A stretch of DNA of 19,769 nucleotides from an uncultured Muribaculaceae bacterium (GCA_910583775.1 CAJTYD010000062.1:1-19769); one strand, 5' to 3'; shown: positions 1 to 7,660, counted from the first letter of the stretch. Translations and numbers: made by a program. The notes: generated by a model not told the origin, from the sequence alone.

Positions 1-10
1 TTACAAATTG

Positions 11-60
11 TGTGTCATAGGCGTCTTCGACTTGTTTTAGCACAGGAGCGTCGCGGAGGT
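11..60 (+). repeat. diverged partial copy of the composite intergenic repeat
   Basis: The stretch contains GGCGTCTTCGACTTG followed by CACAGGAGCGTCGCGGAG. The same blocks in the same order occur at 16499-16535 and, reversed, at 17755-17795. This copy has lost the middle GAAGGAGTA block and is degenerate upstream. It shows that the repeat flanking the YitT-like gene is dispersed and not unique to that gene. No coding potential is seen here. Confidence 0.6.
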
Positions 61-73
61 GTTAGAGGCGATG

Positions 74-99
74 TAGGGACGCACGGTTCGTGCGTCCGC
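74..99. repeat. GGACGCACG palindrome, copy 1
   Basis: A perfect inverted repeat with 9-bp arms GGACGCACG and CGTGCGTCC around a GTT loop lies at 77-97, preceded by TAG and followed by GC. The same palindrome recurs at 135-155 and 13506-13526, and a variant with a one-base centre lies at 11100-11118. This dispersal suggests a REP-like element. As RNA it would form a short stable hairpin, but there is no T-run after it, so a terminator role is not indicated. Confidence 0.75.
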
Positions 100-131
100 A
101 GTTTCGGGCATCGGACGTGTTAGCGGCGGGT

Positions 132-157
132 TAGGGACGCACGGTTCGTGCGTCCGC
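132..157. repeat. GGACGCACG palindrome, copy 2
   Basis: This second copy of the 9-bp-arm palindrome (core 135-155) has the same loop and same flanking TAG and GC as the copy 58 nt upstream. The two are direct repeats, and the sequence between them (CGGGCATCGGACGTGTTAGC region) is not itself repeated. The rest of 1-250 has no recognisable gene. Confidence 0.75.
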
Positions 158-255
158 GGAAACGGGTTATTATGTATGATAGTTATTCGGATAACGAAAA
201 TTTTTGTTTTTATCGATGCTTTTTGTTAATTTATTTCGGTTGTAACGTTTGACGA

Positions 256-287
256 TTTGCTTTACAATTCGTTTTCTATTATTTTTG
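256..287 (+). promoter_or_regulatory. Bacteroidetes-type promoter for the TPR/HTH regulator
   Basis: TTTG at 256-259 and TATTTTTG at 280-287 are separated by 20 nt. This matches the primary sigma consensus known for Bacteroides (TTTG, 19-21 nt, TAnnTTTG). Transcription would start near 294, giving a 5' leader of about 70 nt that is AT-rich and has no Shine-Dalgarno sequence, as is usual in this phylum. It is the best consensus match in the window. Confidence 0.6.
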
Positions 288-362
288 CGAACGAGGCGGA
301 TTTTTCAATAAATACGCTGTTCTTCTCTCCTGTTTTCATATTTATATGTATGATTATAGATT

Positions 363-2036
363 ATGACTCGTTTCCTTAAGTCGCTATCCTTTATTAACCG
401 ATATCATGACGTGAAATTCCCGCTTGCGGGTGTTTCTTTCTTTCTTTTTTTATTTTTGCTTTTGTCATTCTCTTTTGTCTCTCAGGAAAAGAACAATGAT
501 TATCTTTCAAAGGCATATAATAATCTATATACGAACCCGAAAATGAGTTCGTATTACGCTTCGGCACTTCTCAGAGACAGCGCATCTATCGACGATAGCA
601 GTCTTATAGCCGAGGCAATGCTTATATATGCGAATGCCGAGCAACTTCTCGGAAACTTTGATCTGAGCGCATATATCCTGCATGACGTGGAATCCTATAT
701 AAATTCTGATGACAAGAGTAAACAGGCCCTGTTATATTCGCTGAAGGGGCGTGTATTCGCCAAGCTTGGCGATTATCCGCTATCGGCTGATTTCAACGAT
801 AAGGCAACATCCATTTACCGGGCTTTGGGAGACTCGGCACGCGTCGCGTCGTGTTATAACGAACGTGGCGTCATGCTCCTTTTCATGAATGAATATCAGC
901 TCGCCGATCATTATTTCAAGCGGGCGCTCAATATCAACCGCGAGCATCACAATTTACGTCAGATTGCCGGGAATCTCAATAATATGTGTCTTTATGAAGG
1001 GGAGACGGAAGCGAAGCTCGAGATGATCGACGAGGCCATAACCATCAACAGGAATCTGAATTCCATCTGGTCGCTCGGCGAAAACTATAACAACAAGGCC
1101 AAGCAACTGTATTATGCCGGAAGATACAGTGACGCCCTTGAATCGCTCGATATTGCATACGCCTATGCGGATTCGATAGGGGCCAAGGAGCTTTTGAGCG
1201 ATAATTACGAATACCGCTCGCATACGTATGCGGCGCTGAACGATTACAGAAACGCATACGCCAATCTCGCGCGTATGGACTCCCTCCGGGCAGAGATTCA
1301 GGGAAACACCAAGCTTAGGAATCTTGAGCTCGAGATAGCACGGAAAAAGGAGCTTGACGCCCAACACGAGAGCGCCGAGCAGAAGCGACAGTATGAGATA
1401 AAGTTGCTTAACCGAAATTTCTGGATTTTCGGCCTGATCGCCGTCATGATCATAATCGCTGGCCTTGTCTATTACAAGTGGTACAAGCACCGTGAGAATA
1501 TGAAACTTATCATAGCGCGTTCGAAACTTGAGGAATCGGAGCGGGAGCTTGCTCAGCTAAAGCTGACTCAGAAGCAGAACGAGCTCGAAAGCATGCAGAG
1601 CGAGCTCGAGGCCAACAGCCGCGAGCTTACCAATTTCGCCGCCTTTCTTAAAAGCCGGAACGATATGCTCGAGAAACTGCGCGATATGCTCAAGGCCGGG
1701 TATAAGCTTGATCCTTCCGAGATGCTCCTGCATCTGAAGAGGATAAATACCTTCGTTCTCCAGTATTGTCACAGCGATAAGACAGAATCGCAGATATTGC
1801 TTGCAATTGAGGCGAGAAACCGCGATTTTCTGAAAAGGCTTAATGATGTCCATCCGGATCTGACGACGGGAGAGAAGAGTCTGGCATTGCTTCTCAGAGG
1901 CAATCTATCGTCGAAAGAGATAGCTGCGATTCTCGGAACGCAGCCGAAAAGCATCATCATGAGCCGATACCGTCTCAGAAAATCTCTCGCTCTGGGGCAG
2001 GAAGATGACCTTGACGAATATCTGAAAAAAATATAG
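363..2036 (+). CDS. membrane-anchored TPR protein with coiled coil and C-terminal LuxR-like HTH
   Basis: This 557-residue protein is probably a membrane-tethered transcription regulator. Hydrophobic segments lie at about 20-40 and 353-371. Between them are tetratricopeptide-like helical repeats (about 80-310), including LKGRVFAKLGDYPLSADFND, RGVMLLFMNEYQLADHYFKR and KQLYYAGRYSDALESLD. A charged coiled coil follows at about 375-445. The C-terminus (about 498-545), with LTTGEKSLALLLRGNLSSKE and then a helix carrying RYRLRKSL, resembles the LuxR-type HTH found at the end of many Bacteroidetes TPR regulators. By analogy the TPR part would be periplasmic and the coiled coil and HTH cytoplasmic. 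It stands alone, with its own promoter. The ligand and target genes are not visible. The following lysO unit is separately promoted, so it is a possible target but not a demonstrated one. Confidence 0.8.
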   Translation: MTRFLKSLSFINRYHDVKFPLAGVSFFLFLFLLLSFSFVSQEKNNDYLSKAYNNLYTNPKMSSYYASALLRDSASIDDSSLIAEAMLIYANAEQLLGNFDLSAYILHDVESYINSDDKSKQALLYSLKGRVFAKLGDYPLSADFNDKATSIYRALGDSARVASCYNERGVMLLFMNEYQLADHYFKRALNINREHHNLRQIAGNLNNMCLYEGETEAKLEMIDEAITINRNLNSIWSLGENYNNKAKQLYYAGRYSDALESLDIAYAYADSIGAKELLSDNYEYRSHTYAALNDYRNAYANLARMDSLRAEIQGNTKLRNLELEIARKKELDAQHESAEQKRQYEIKLLNRNFWIFGLIAVMIIIAGLVYYKWYKHRENMKLIIARSKLEESERELAQLKLTQKQNELESMQSELEANSRELTNFAAFLKSRNDMLEKLRDMLKAGYKLDPSEMLLHLKRINTFVLQYCHSDKTESQILLAIEARNRDFLKRLNDVHPDLTTGEKSLALLLRGNLSSKEIAAILGTQPKSIIMSRYRLRKSLALGQEDDLDEYLKKI

Positions 2037-2151
2037 CGTTTTAATTTCTATGACGCCATATAGTTGCGTCTGTATATGTATATAAACACATAATGAGCTG
2101 AATATTATGTGCTTAACTTTTTGGTTGTAGATTGAATATATCCTGTTTTCT

Positions 2152-2159
2152 TAGCTTTG
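2152..2159 (+). promoter_or_regulatory. promoter -7 element upstream of lysO
   Basis: TAGCTTTG fits the Bacteroides -7 consensus TAnnTTTG. The matching -33 box is weak: the nearest TTG triplets are 17 or 24 nt upstream rather than 19-21 nt. Transcription would start near 2166 and give a leader of about 180 nt before the lysO start codon. Confidence 0.45.
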
Positions 2160-2275
2160 TAGATTGATTGCAGACCTAAATTATTTAAAAAAGGCCATGA
2201 GAAAGGCTTAACTTAGCACCAGAATTCTTTTCAAAGACAGTACATAATACTATATAGAGGATTTACCAGTTTAAT

Positions 2276-2326
2276 AAGAGATGCCGGGCCAGATTGATTC
2301 CGGTCGCGGCGTCTCTTGTTTTATTT
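2276..2326 (+). terminator. terminator-like hairpin in the lysO leader (possible attenuator)
   Basis: The arms AAGAGATGCCG (2276-2286) and CGGCGTCTCTT (2307-2317) pair over 11 positions with one G-U, and are followed by GTTTTATTT. This is the layout of an intrinsic terminator, 18 nt before the lysO start and about 110 nt after the predicted transcription start. It could be an attenuator controlling the exporter genes, the end of a short non-coding RNA, or a late terminator for the upstream gene. No known riboswitch class was recognised in the preceding RNA. Confidence 0.5.
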
Positions 2327-2343
2327 CATCAACAGTTGTAGAG

Positions 2344-2625
2344 ATGTTCACAGTAATTTGCATAATGCTCGCTGGCATTGCCGTCGGGTTTCTCCTGCGG
2401 CCGCGCCGAATCCGTTTTGCCGGCAACGTGATAACCGTGCTGATATGGGTGCTCCTTTTCTTCCTCGGCGTCGAGGTGGGAACTAACGAAAGGATCGTCA
2501 AGGGAATCCATACACTCGGTTTCGAGGCTATAGTAATCACTCTGGGCGCCGTCGCGGGCAGCTGCTCGGCGGCCTGGGCGTTATGGAAAATCGTGAACAG
2601 AAAGGAAACCGACAGGAAATCATGA
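2344..2625 (+). CDS. lysO: LysO-family lysine exporter, N-terminal part (split protein)
   Basis: This 93-residue protein has about three hydrophobic segments and corresponds to the N-terminal third of the LysO (DUF340) exporter, known in E. coli as a single protein of about 299 residues that exports lysine and thialysine. The GVEVGTNERI stretch is typical of the family. I chose the internal start at 2344 (MFTVICIMLAG) because the longer reading frame from 2281 would translate the leader hairpin and add a non-hydrophobic extension. Its stop codon overlaps the start of the next gene (ATGA at 2622-2625), so the two halves are translationally coupled and probably assemble together. Together they have 293 residues, the length of intact LysO. 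Confidence 0.8.
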   Translation: MFTVICIMLAGIAVGFLLRPRRIRFAGNVITVLIWVLLFFLGVEVGTNERIVKGIHTLGFEAIVITLGAVAGSCSAAWALWKIVNRKETDRKS

Positions 2626-3224
2626 AAGGAAGTCTGATAATAGTAGGTTTCTTTATCTTAGGTATATTCGCCGGCCTCTCCGGATATATCTCGATAGACG
2701 CGCTGAGCTTCGACATCAGTTTCGTGGCGCTCTGCCTGCTGATGTTTTTTGTGGGGGTAAGCATAGGCAACGATGTGGACGCCCTGAAGAATCTGCGGCA
2801 GATAAAGCCGGGGCTTATGTTCCTGCCTCTTGCCACCATCGTCGGCACTCTCGCCGGCTGCGCGGTGATAAGTCTGGTTTTCAGCCACCGCTCGCTTACC
2901 GACTGCCTCGCCGTGGGCTCCGGGTTCGGCTATTACTCTCTGTCGAGTATCTTTATAACGCAATATCGCGGGCCTGAGCTCGGCACGATCGCCCTGCTCT
3001 CCAACATAACGCGTGAAATCATAACCCTTCTCTGCGCCCCGCTGCTGCTCCGGCTTTTCGGACGCCTCGCTCCCATTTCGTGCGGCGGAGCAACCTCAAT
3101 GGACACCACTCTGCCCATCATTTCCCGGACTTCGGGAAACGAGCTGGTGGTGCTCTCGATTTTTCATGGCTTTGTGGTCGATTTCAGCGTCCCCTTCCTG
3201 GTTACCCTCTTCTGCACTCTCTAA
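2622..3224 (+). CDS. lysO: LysO-family lysine exporter, C-terminal part (split protein)
   Basis: This 200-residue polytopic membrane protein carries the DUF340/LysO core. It shows GSGFGYYSLSS, the polar NITREI segment, CGGATSMDTTLPII and the closing HGFVVDFSVPFLV membrane segment. It should export lysine or related basic amino acids across the inner membrane together with the preceding small subunit. I chose the start at 2622, which overlaps the upstream stop codon, over the in-frame start at 2583, which would add 13 hydrophilic residues and overlap the upstream gene by more than 40 nt. Only 18 nt separate its stop from the next start, so co-transcription with the two downstream genes is likely. 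Confidence 0.85.
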   Translation: MKGSLIIVGFFILGIFAGLSGYISIDALSFDISFVALCLLMFFVGVSIGNDVDALKNLRQIKPGLMFLPLATIVGTLAGCAVISLVFSHRSLTDCLAVGSGFGYYSLSSIFITQYRGPELGTIALLSNITREIITLLCAPLLLRLFGRLAPISCGGATSMDTTLPIISRTSGNELVVLSIFHGFVVDFSVPFLVTLFCTL

Positions 3225-3242
3225 TCTTTGGCCTATACTGAT

Positions 3243-3542
3243 ATGAAACCGGCTATATTATCGGTTTTGGCGCTCATGGCGTCGATGAGCGCGTCTGCCG
3301 TCGAGCCGTGGAAATTCCCGGCTTCTGATATCGGGTATGTGCCGTCAATGACCGAGCGCCGTCATGGCGGAAGCATCATCGAGCAGGATATGGTGACGCT
3401 CAACATCGACCATCGTCAGATGGGCGTGGGAGGCGACAACACATGGGGCGCGCAGGTGCATCCAGAGTTCACCATAACTCCGGAACGTATTGTCTATGGC
3501 TTCTCGATTGCTCCCCTGTCTTCGGGCAAGAACACAAAATGA
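3243..3542 (+). CDS. short secreted ORF: C-terminal remnant of a GH2 beta-galactosidase
   Basis: The product has 99 residues. It begins with a signal peptide (MKPAILSVLALMASMSASA) and runs directly into what looks like the last 75 or so residues of a LacZ-type GH2 enzyme. The key match is DHRQMGVGGDNTWG followed by AQVHPEF, the conserved end of the LacZ C-terminal (Bgal small chain) domain. The GH2 sugar-binding, immunoglobulin-like and catalytic barrel domains are all absent. An in-frame internal deletion that joined the signal peptide to the C-terminus would explain this. It differs in sequence from the C-terminus of the intact beta-galactosidase at 7749-11075, so it is not a recent copy of that gene. 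It lies 13 nt before the GH63-like gene. It is probably a decaying gene, though a secreted carbohydrate-binding fragment cannot be excluded. Confidence 0.65.
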   Translation: MKPAILSVLALMASMSASAVEPWKFPASDIGYVPSMTERRHGGSIIEQDMVTLNIDHRQMGVGGDNTWGAQVHPEFTITPERIVYGFSIAPLSSGKNTK

Positions 3543-3555
3543 AAAAGGATTTACT

Positions 3556-5499
3556 ATGACTAAGAAATCTTTAATTGTTGCGGGATTCCTCCTCTTCGGG
3601 GGAGGAGCCCTTTTTTCCGGACTTCTGAACTCTTGCGAAAAGGCTCATGCAGCCGATGAGACCCGTTATGAGTTCCCTGATATTTTCGATATCCGTTACA
3701 CTCCCGACACCCTTCACCGCTGCACCGGCTGGTTTACCGACGCCGGAAGCTGGATGGGCTTCACGGTTCCGGAGCAGGAAAACGGAATCAAGGTAAACGG
3801 CTTCTGCGGCCCCTTCAGTCTCGACATGAACCGCCGCCAATGGATTGCGGCGAGTGCCGTCGAGGCTTCCAAGTCGGATGGAAGCGGCCTGAGCGTCGAT
3901 TCCTCATGTTATTATCCCGGAGAGCTGCGCCTCATCATGAAATCTCCCACTGGCGATGTCAAGGAGCGTCTGAATTTCATCGACGACAAGCTCGCTCTGC
4001 TCTCGGTGGAGAATGAGGGGGATGTGCCCCTTGTCTTCACCGGCAAGGACTGGAGCAAGGACGTGAAGCTGCGCATGAACGAGAACTCGATCATGGCCGA
4101 GCATCCCTCCGGCGAGGTTTTCGTGATCACATTCCGGCCTGATGTCGACCTTAAGGTTACCGACGGCAATTATATCGCCACCGCCCCGAAACGTAAGAAC
4201 GAGTATATCGGCCTCTCCTTCTTTTACAACGAAAAGGATGTGGCTCCGGGCATCGACAAGGCTCTGGCCACCATAACCAATCCGGAGCCCGCGCTCGAAA
4301 AGAACGCCGAGCGCTGGGACGGCTATCTGAAGAAGACCCTTCGCGACGACATGAAACCGGAATACGACCGTATCGCCGTCAAGGCCATCACCACTCTGAT
4401 CTCCAACCATCGCACCGCGCGCCGCGGGCTGCTCCACGACGGCATCATCCCGAGCCATGCCGTGGGTTATTTCGTGGGCCTGTGGGCCTGGGACAGCTGG
4501 CGTTTCAGCGCCGGCGCCGCCAAGTTCGACCCGGAACTCGCCAAGAACAATATTCGCGCCATGTTCGACTATCAGCAGCCCGACGGCATGATCATCGACT
4601 GCATCTATACCGATCCGGCGGAGAACAATGCCCGCGACAGCAAGCCCCCTTTGGTATGCTGGGCCGTCGACGAGATATATAATAATACCGCCGACACCGC
4701 TTTCGTGGCCGAGATGTATCCCCAGCTCCTCTCGTATTATAAATGGTGGTATGCCAAGCGCGACCACGACCGCAACGGAATGTGTGAATACGGATCTACC
4801 GACGGCACCCTAGAGGCGGCTGCCTGGGAGAGCGGAATGGACAACGCGATCCGTTTCGACGACGTGAAGATGCTGAAGAACGATGGTTACGAAGATGCCT
4901 GGAGCATGGATCAGGAGAGCGTCGACCTGAACGCCTATCTGGCGATGGAGTGCAGGCTTCTCAAGAAATTCGCCGGCATTTTAGGCAAGAAGTTCGATGG
5001 TCCCGACTATGCCGACAAGGTGGCCGACTATTTCTTCGACGGGGATAACGGATTCTTCTTCGACCGCCGTCTTGCCGACCGCTCCTTCGTTAGCCAGCCG
5101 GGTTGCGAGGCATACACGGCCCTCTGGACCGGAATCGCGCGCCCAGAGCAGGTGAACGCGATGATGCCGCAGCTTCAGGACACTACGAAGTTCTCGACCT
5201 ACATCCCCTTCCCGACGATCGCCGCCGATAACCCGAAGTATAATCCCCGAGGCTACTGGAGGGGGCCGATCTGGCTCGACCAGACCTACTTCGCTATCAA
5301 CGGCCTCCGTCAGTATGGCTACGGTGATCTCGCCGACAAGTATACCGAGCAGGTGTTCGACCGTCTCGACGGCCTGCAGCAGAAAGCTCCTATCCATGAG
5401 AATTACGACGCCCACACCGGAGCGCGTCTTAAGGCGCCCCATTTCAGCTGGGCGGCCTCGCATCTCATCCTGCTCTACAACGAGTACAAGAAGAAGTAA
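3556..5499 (+). CDS. exported GH63-like glycoside hydrolase (trehalase/glucosidase-type alpha-barrel)
   Basis: This 647-residue protein starts at 3556 just after AAAAAGGA; a longer frame would overlap the upstream gene and precede the signal sequence. The N-terminus is a signal peptide with a possible lipobox ending at Cys27 (LLNSC); cleavage after AHA is the alternative. Residues of about 30-250 form a beta-rich domain and about 270-645 an (alpha/alpha)6 barrel. Family motifs are LWAWDSWRF (Asp313), ESGMDNAIRFDD (Asp429, the probable general acid), YWRGPIWLDQTYF and IHENYDAHTG (Glu615, the probable base), as in E. coli YgjK and other bacterial GH63 enzymes. The likely reaction is inverting hydrolysis of an alpha-glucosidic bond; the natural substrate is unknown. 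It is the last gene of the probable lysO unit and is followed by an intergenic repeat. GH37-like trehalase is a less likely alternative. Confidence 0.8.
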   Translation: MTKKSLIVAGFLLFGGGALFSGLLNSCEKAHAADETRYEFPDIFDIRYTPDTLHRCTGWFTDAGSWMGFTVPEQENGIKVNGFCGPFSLDMNRRQWIAASAVEASKSDGSGLSVDSSCYYPGELRLIMKSPTGDVKERLNFIDDKLALLSVENEGDVPLVFTGKDWSKDVKLRMNENSIMAEHPSGEVFVITFRPDVDLKVTDGNYIATAPKRKNEYIGLSFFYNEKDVAPGIDKALATITNPEPALEKNAERWDGYLKKTLRDDMKPEYDRIAVKAITTLISNHRTARRGLLHDGIIPSHAVGYFVGLWAWDSWRFSAGAAKFDPELAKNNIRAMFDYQQPDGMIIDCIYTDPAENNARDSKPPLVCWAVDEIYNNTADTAFVAEMYPQLLSYYKWWYAKRDHDRNGMCEYGSTDGTLEAAAWESGMDNAIRFDDVKMLKNDGYEDAWSMDQESVDLNAYLAMECRLLKKFAGILGKKFDGPDYADKVADYFFDGDNGFFFDRRLADRSFVSQPGCEAYTALWTGIARPEQVNAMMPQLQDTTKFSTYIPFPTIAADNPKYNPRGYWRGPIWLDQTYFAINGLRQYGYGDLADKYTEQVFDRLDGLQQKAPIHENYDAHTGARLKAPHFSWAASHLILLYNEYKKK

Positions 5500-5501
5500 T
5501 A

Positions 5502-5634
5502 GTTTAAGGTTTGGGTTAAAAAAGTTTAAGGTTTGGGTTTAAGGTTTACAGGTTACTTTTTGACTCAGTTATCTTTTGACTCAGATCTCGGAGCAAACAG
5601 TATTGTCTAAACCATCAAGCAAAACCATCAACCA
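5502..5634 (+). repeat. interspersed TTTAAGG/CCTTAAA repeat, copy 1
   Basis: GTTTAAGGTTTGGGTT occurs at 5502 and again at 5524, followed by AAGGTTTACAGGTTAC. After a variable middle comes CAGTATTGTCTAAACCATC near 5597. The same left and right blocks in the same order form the copies at 7661-7750 (reversed) and 12577-12663. The ends are roughly inverted (TTTAAGGTTT and AAACC), so the element can fold. This copy has a duplicated left end and an internal direct repeat (TTTTGACTCAG at 5558 and 5574). It fills the gap between the convergent GH63-like and comF genes. Confidence 0.65.
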
Positions 5635-5636
5635 AA

Positions 5637-6317
5637 TTAGAATGTTACGCCGAGCGTCAGGATCGATATCCTGGCGCTTTTTTCTTTGTCGTGGATTTCG
5701 GTGCCGGCGGAGATGAGGGTCGACCCTGTGGTGCATACGTCGTCGAGAAGGAGGACATGCCGGTTCCTGAATTCTTCGGGGTGTTTGAGCAGAAACATCC
5801 CTTCGGTGTTTTTCCTGCGTTCGTAAAGCGAGAGTGCGGTCTGCGTATAGTGGGAACGTGCGGCGGTAAGCGCGAGCGAGACCGGGATGCCGGTTTCCGT
5901 GGATATTCCGCGGGCTATCTCCTCGGTCTGATTGTAGCCGCGGCGCGCCTTCTTGATGAAATGCATCGGCACGGGGGCGATGAGGTCGATGTCGTTGAAG
6001 AATCCCGTGGGCATGAGCTCTTTGGCCGTGACACTGCCTAAGTATTCGGCGAGCCCGCGGAAATGACGGTATTTGAGGTCCTGCATCAGCACCGACAGGT
6101 CGGAGTTTTTTGAATAGAAGAAATGGCCGGTGGCTCTTTCGAAAGGAAAGATCCCTGCGAAGCGTTGCTCCATGGGATTCATGTCGCGGCGGTGATAGAT
6201 TGTGCGCGGCATCCGGGAGAGGCAGGTGGTGCAGATGTATTTCTCCTCCTTGGCGAGGAGGTTGTCGCAGAGATGGCAGGTGCGCGGAAACAGAAGGTCA
6301 ATTATCGTTGTCAGCAT
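5637..6317 (-). CDS. comF: ComF-family phosphoribosyltransferase-like protein
   Basis: This 226-residue protein has the ComF layout: an N-terminal zinc ribbon with Cys14, Cys17, Cys29 and Cys32, a central RRGYNQ segment (about 125-130), and a C-terminal type I phosphoribosyltransferase loop HVLLLDDVCTTGSTL (about 187-201) that binds PRPP in this superfamily. ComF proteins are linked to natural DNA uptake and single-strand DNA handling in competent bacteria, but many non-competent genomes carry one and its function there is open. It is the last gene of the overlapping prmC-recX-comF set. Its start overlaps the end of recX by 20 nt, which implies translational coupling. Confidence 0.9.
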   Translation of the reverse strand: MLTTIIDLLFPRTCHLCDNLLAKEEKYICTTCLSRMPRTIYHRRDMNPMEQRFAGIFPFERATGHFFYSKNSDLSVLMQDLKYRHFRGLAEYLGSVTAKELMPTGFFNDIDLIAPVPMHFIKKARRGYNQTEEIARGISTETGIPVSLALTAARSHYTQTALSLYERRKNTEGMFLLKHPEEFRNRHVLLLDDVCTTGSTLISAGTEIHDKEKSARISILTLGVTF

Positions 6318-6795
6318 CCTTCTGTTCCTTTCTTAGTCGGACTATTTCCGAAGATATGAGTGCAGACTCGAATCCTCTTGACAGAAGATGGCGGTAGAGT
6401 TTCGCGCGGTCGTCGTAGTCGTCGAGCGAGAGGCCGCGTGCTTTGGCGATGGCCGCGCGGTGAAGGGCCTCGAGATAATCATCCTCGCCGATCTCTTCGA
6501 GAGCCTCGCGGATTGTGGCGGAGGGGATGCGTTTCAGGGCGAGCGCCTGGCGCACCTTGTTGCGGCCCCAGCGCGAGAAGCGCACTTTGTCGCGGGCGAA
6601 GCCGGCGGCGTAGCGCGAGTTGTCGATAAAGCGGTTTTCGATAAGGAAGTCTATGAGCCGGTCGATATCGGAGGAGGAGAGCCCCTGCTTGAAGAGCTTC
6701 TCGCGGATCTCGTGCTCGCAATGTTCGGCGCGGGCGCAGAGATCGGCCATTTTAAGCCGGGCGGCATCGTATGTTATAGGTTTTTTCCGGATCAT
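6298..6795 (-). CDS. recX: RecX-family regulator of RecA
   Basis: This 165-residue, helical, highly charged protein has the three tandem three-helix repeats of RecX. Characteristic stretches are CEHEIREKLFKQGLSSSDID, FIENRFIDNSRYAAGFARDK and GRNKVRQALALKRI. RecX binds RecA filaments and usually limits strand exchange. Its start codon overlaps the stop of prmC (ATGA) and its end overlaps comF. The length is normal for the family. recA itself is not in the window. Confidence 0.9.
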   Translation of the reverse strand: MIRKKPITYDAARLKMADLCARAEHCEHEIREKLFKQGLSSSDIDRLIDFLIENRFIDNSRYAAGFARDKVRFSRWGRNKVRQALALKRIPSATIREALEEIGEDDYLEALHRAAIAKARGLSLDDYDDRAKLYRHLLSRGFESALISSEIVRLRKEQKDADNDN

Positions 6796-7652
6796 TTAAT
6801 ATTCCTTATTGCGGTGATGAAGCGTGCTTTGCCGTGGATGTCCTTGATGACGTTCACGTCGGAGAAGCCTTCGTTTTCGGTCATTGACTTCAGCTCGGCG
6901 GCATGGCGCGGGTTTATCTCGAAATATAATCTGCCGTTAGCCGTCAGGGCTGTCGATGCTATCTCCAGAATGCGGCTGTAATAGATCAGCGGATGGGAGT
7001 CGGGGACGAAGAGGGCGCCGTGGGGCTCGTAGTCGAGCACGTTGCTCTCCATCGATGCCTTTTCCGATTCGTCGATATATGGAGGATTGCTCACTATAAT
7101 ATCGAAAGAACCGGGCGCCGGGAAGTATGTAAAGACGTCTTCTTCAATAAAATGTATGTCGGCGTGGAGGTTTTTCGCGTTTTCAGTGGCTATATTTAGC
7201 GCGTCGGCCGAAATGTCGATGGCCGTAACCTTTGAATACGGGAGGTTGCGGGAGAGAGCGATGGCGATCGCTCCCGAACCGGTGCCGATGTCAAGCACGC
7301 GCAGGTCGTCTTCCCGGTTGGCGTTGACGATAAGGTCGGTGAGTTCTTCCGTTTCCGGACGCGGAATGAGCGTCGAGCGGTCAACCTTGAGGTTCATGCC
7401 GTAGAAATATGCCTCACCGAGAATATACTGTATGGGCTCGTGCTTCAGCAGACGCTCGAGGATGGCGTTGACCTTGAAGAGGATGTAATCCGAGAGGGGA
7501 GTGTCCTCGTTCATGATCATCTGCGTCTGGTTCCAGCCCTTGAGGTTATGGAAGATCAGCCGGATCATGGCCTTCGCCTCCCCCTCCCCGTAGATCGGGG
7601 AGAGGGTCTTGCGGAGGCTTGCCGTTATCTGACCTAAAGTCGGATTACTCAT
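6792..7652 (-). CDS. prmC: peptide chain release factor N5-glutamine methyltransferase PrmC
   Basis: This 286-residue protein methylates the glutamine of the GGQ motif in release factors RF1 and RF2, using S-adenosylmethionine. It shows the N-terminal helical substrate domain (1-95), IPRPETEEL (about 96-104), the SAM-binding motif DIGTGSGAIAIALS (about 121-134) and the substrate motif SNPPY (188-192). It is the first gene of the prmC-recX-comF set. Its start codon follows immediately after an AT-rich interspersed repeat (7661-7750), so its 5' leader, if transcription starts within or before that element, consists largely of repeat sequence. The beta-galactosidase gene ends 97 nt upstream on the same strand, so read-through is possible. 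Confidence 0.92.
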   Translation of the reverse strand: MSNPTLGQITASLRKTLSPIYGEGEAKAMIRLIFHNLKGWNQTQMIMNEDTPLSDYILFKVNAILERLLKHEPIQYILGEAYFYGMNLKVDRSTLIPRPETEELTDLIVNANREDDLRVLDIGTGSGAIAIALSRNLPYSKVTAIDISADALNIATENAKNLHADIHFIEEDVFTYFPAPGSFDIIVSNPPYIDESEKASMESNVLDYEPHGALFVPDSHPLIYYSRILEIASTALTANGRLYFEINPRHAAELKSMTENEGFSDVNVIKDIHGKARFITAIRNIK

Positions 7653-7660
7653 TATTTTAT

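Larger units (their letters stand above)
2037..2343. other. intergenic region between the regulator and lysO
   Basis: This stretch of about 300 nt contains no convincing gene. Its AT-rich first half has no strong terminator for the upstream gene. It then holds a TAGCTTTG promoter element near 2152 and a leader of about 180 nt with a terminator-like hairpin, both described separately. I see no lysine-riboswitch (L-box) signature in the leader. Confidence 0.6.

Noticed and set aside
2160..2343. lysine riboswitch upstream of lysO
   Set aside because: The leader has a terminator-like hairpin, but the conserved L-box core sequences are not visible and the leader is shorter than usual for that class.
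3904..4767. 287-codon open frame on the minus strand inside the GH63-like gene
   Set aside because: It lies antisense to a gene with clear family motifs, and its translation is low-complexity (Gly, Val, His, Glu rich) with no recognisable domain. It is explained by codon bias of the real gene.
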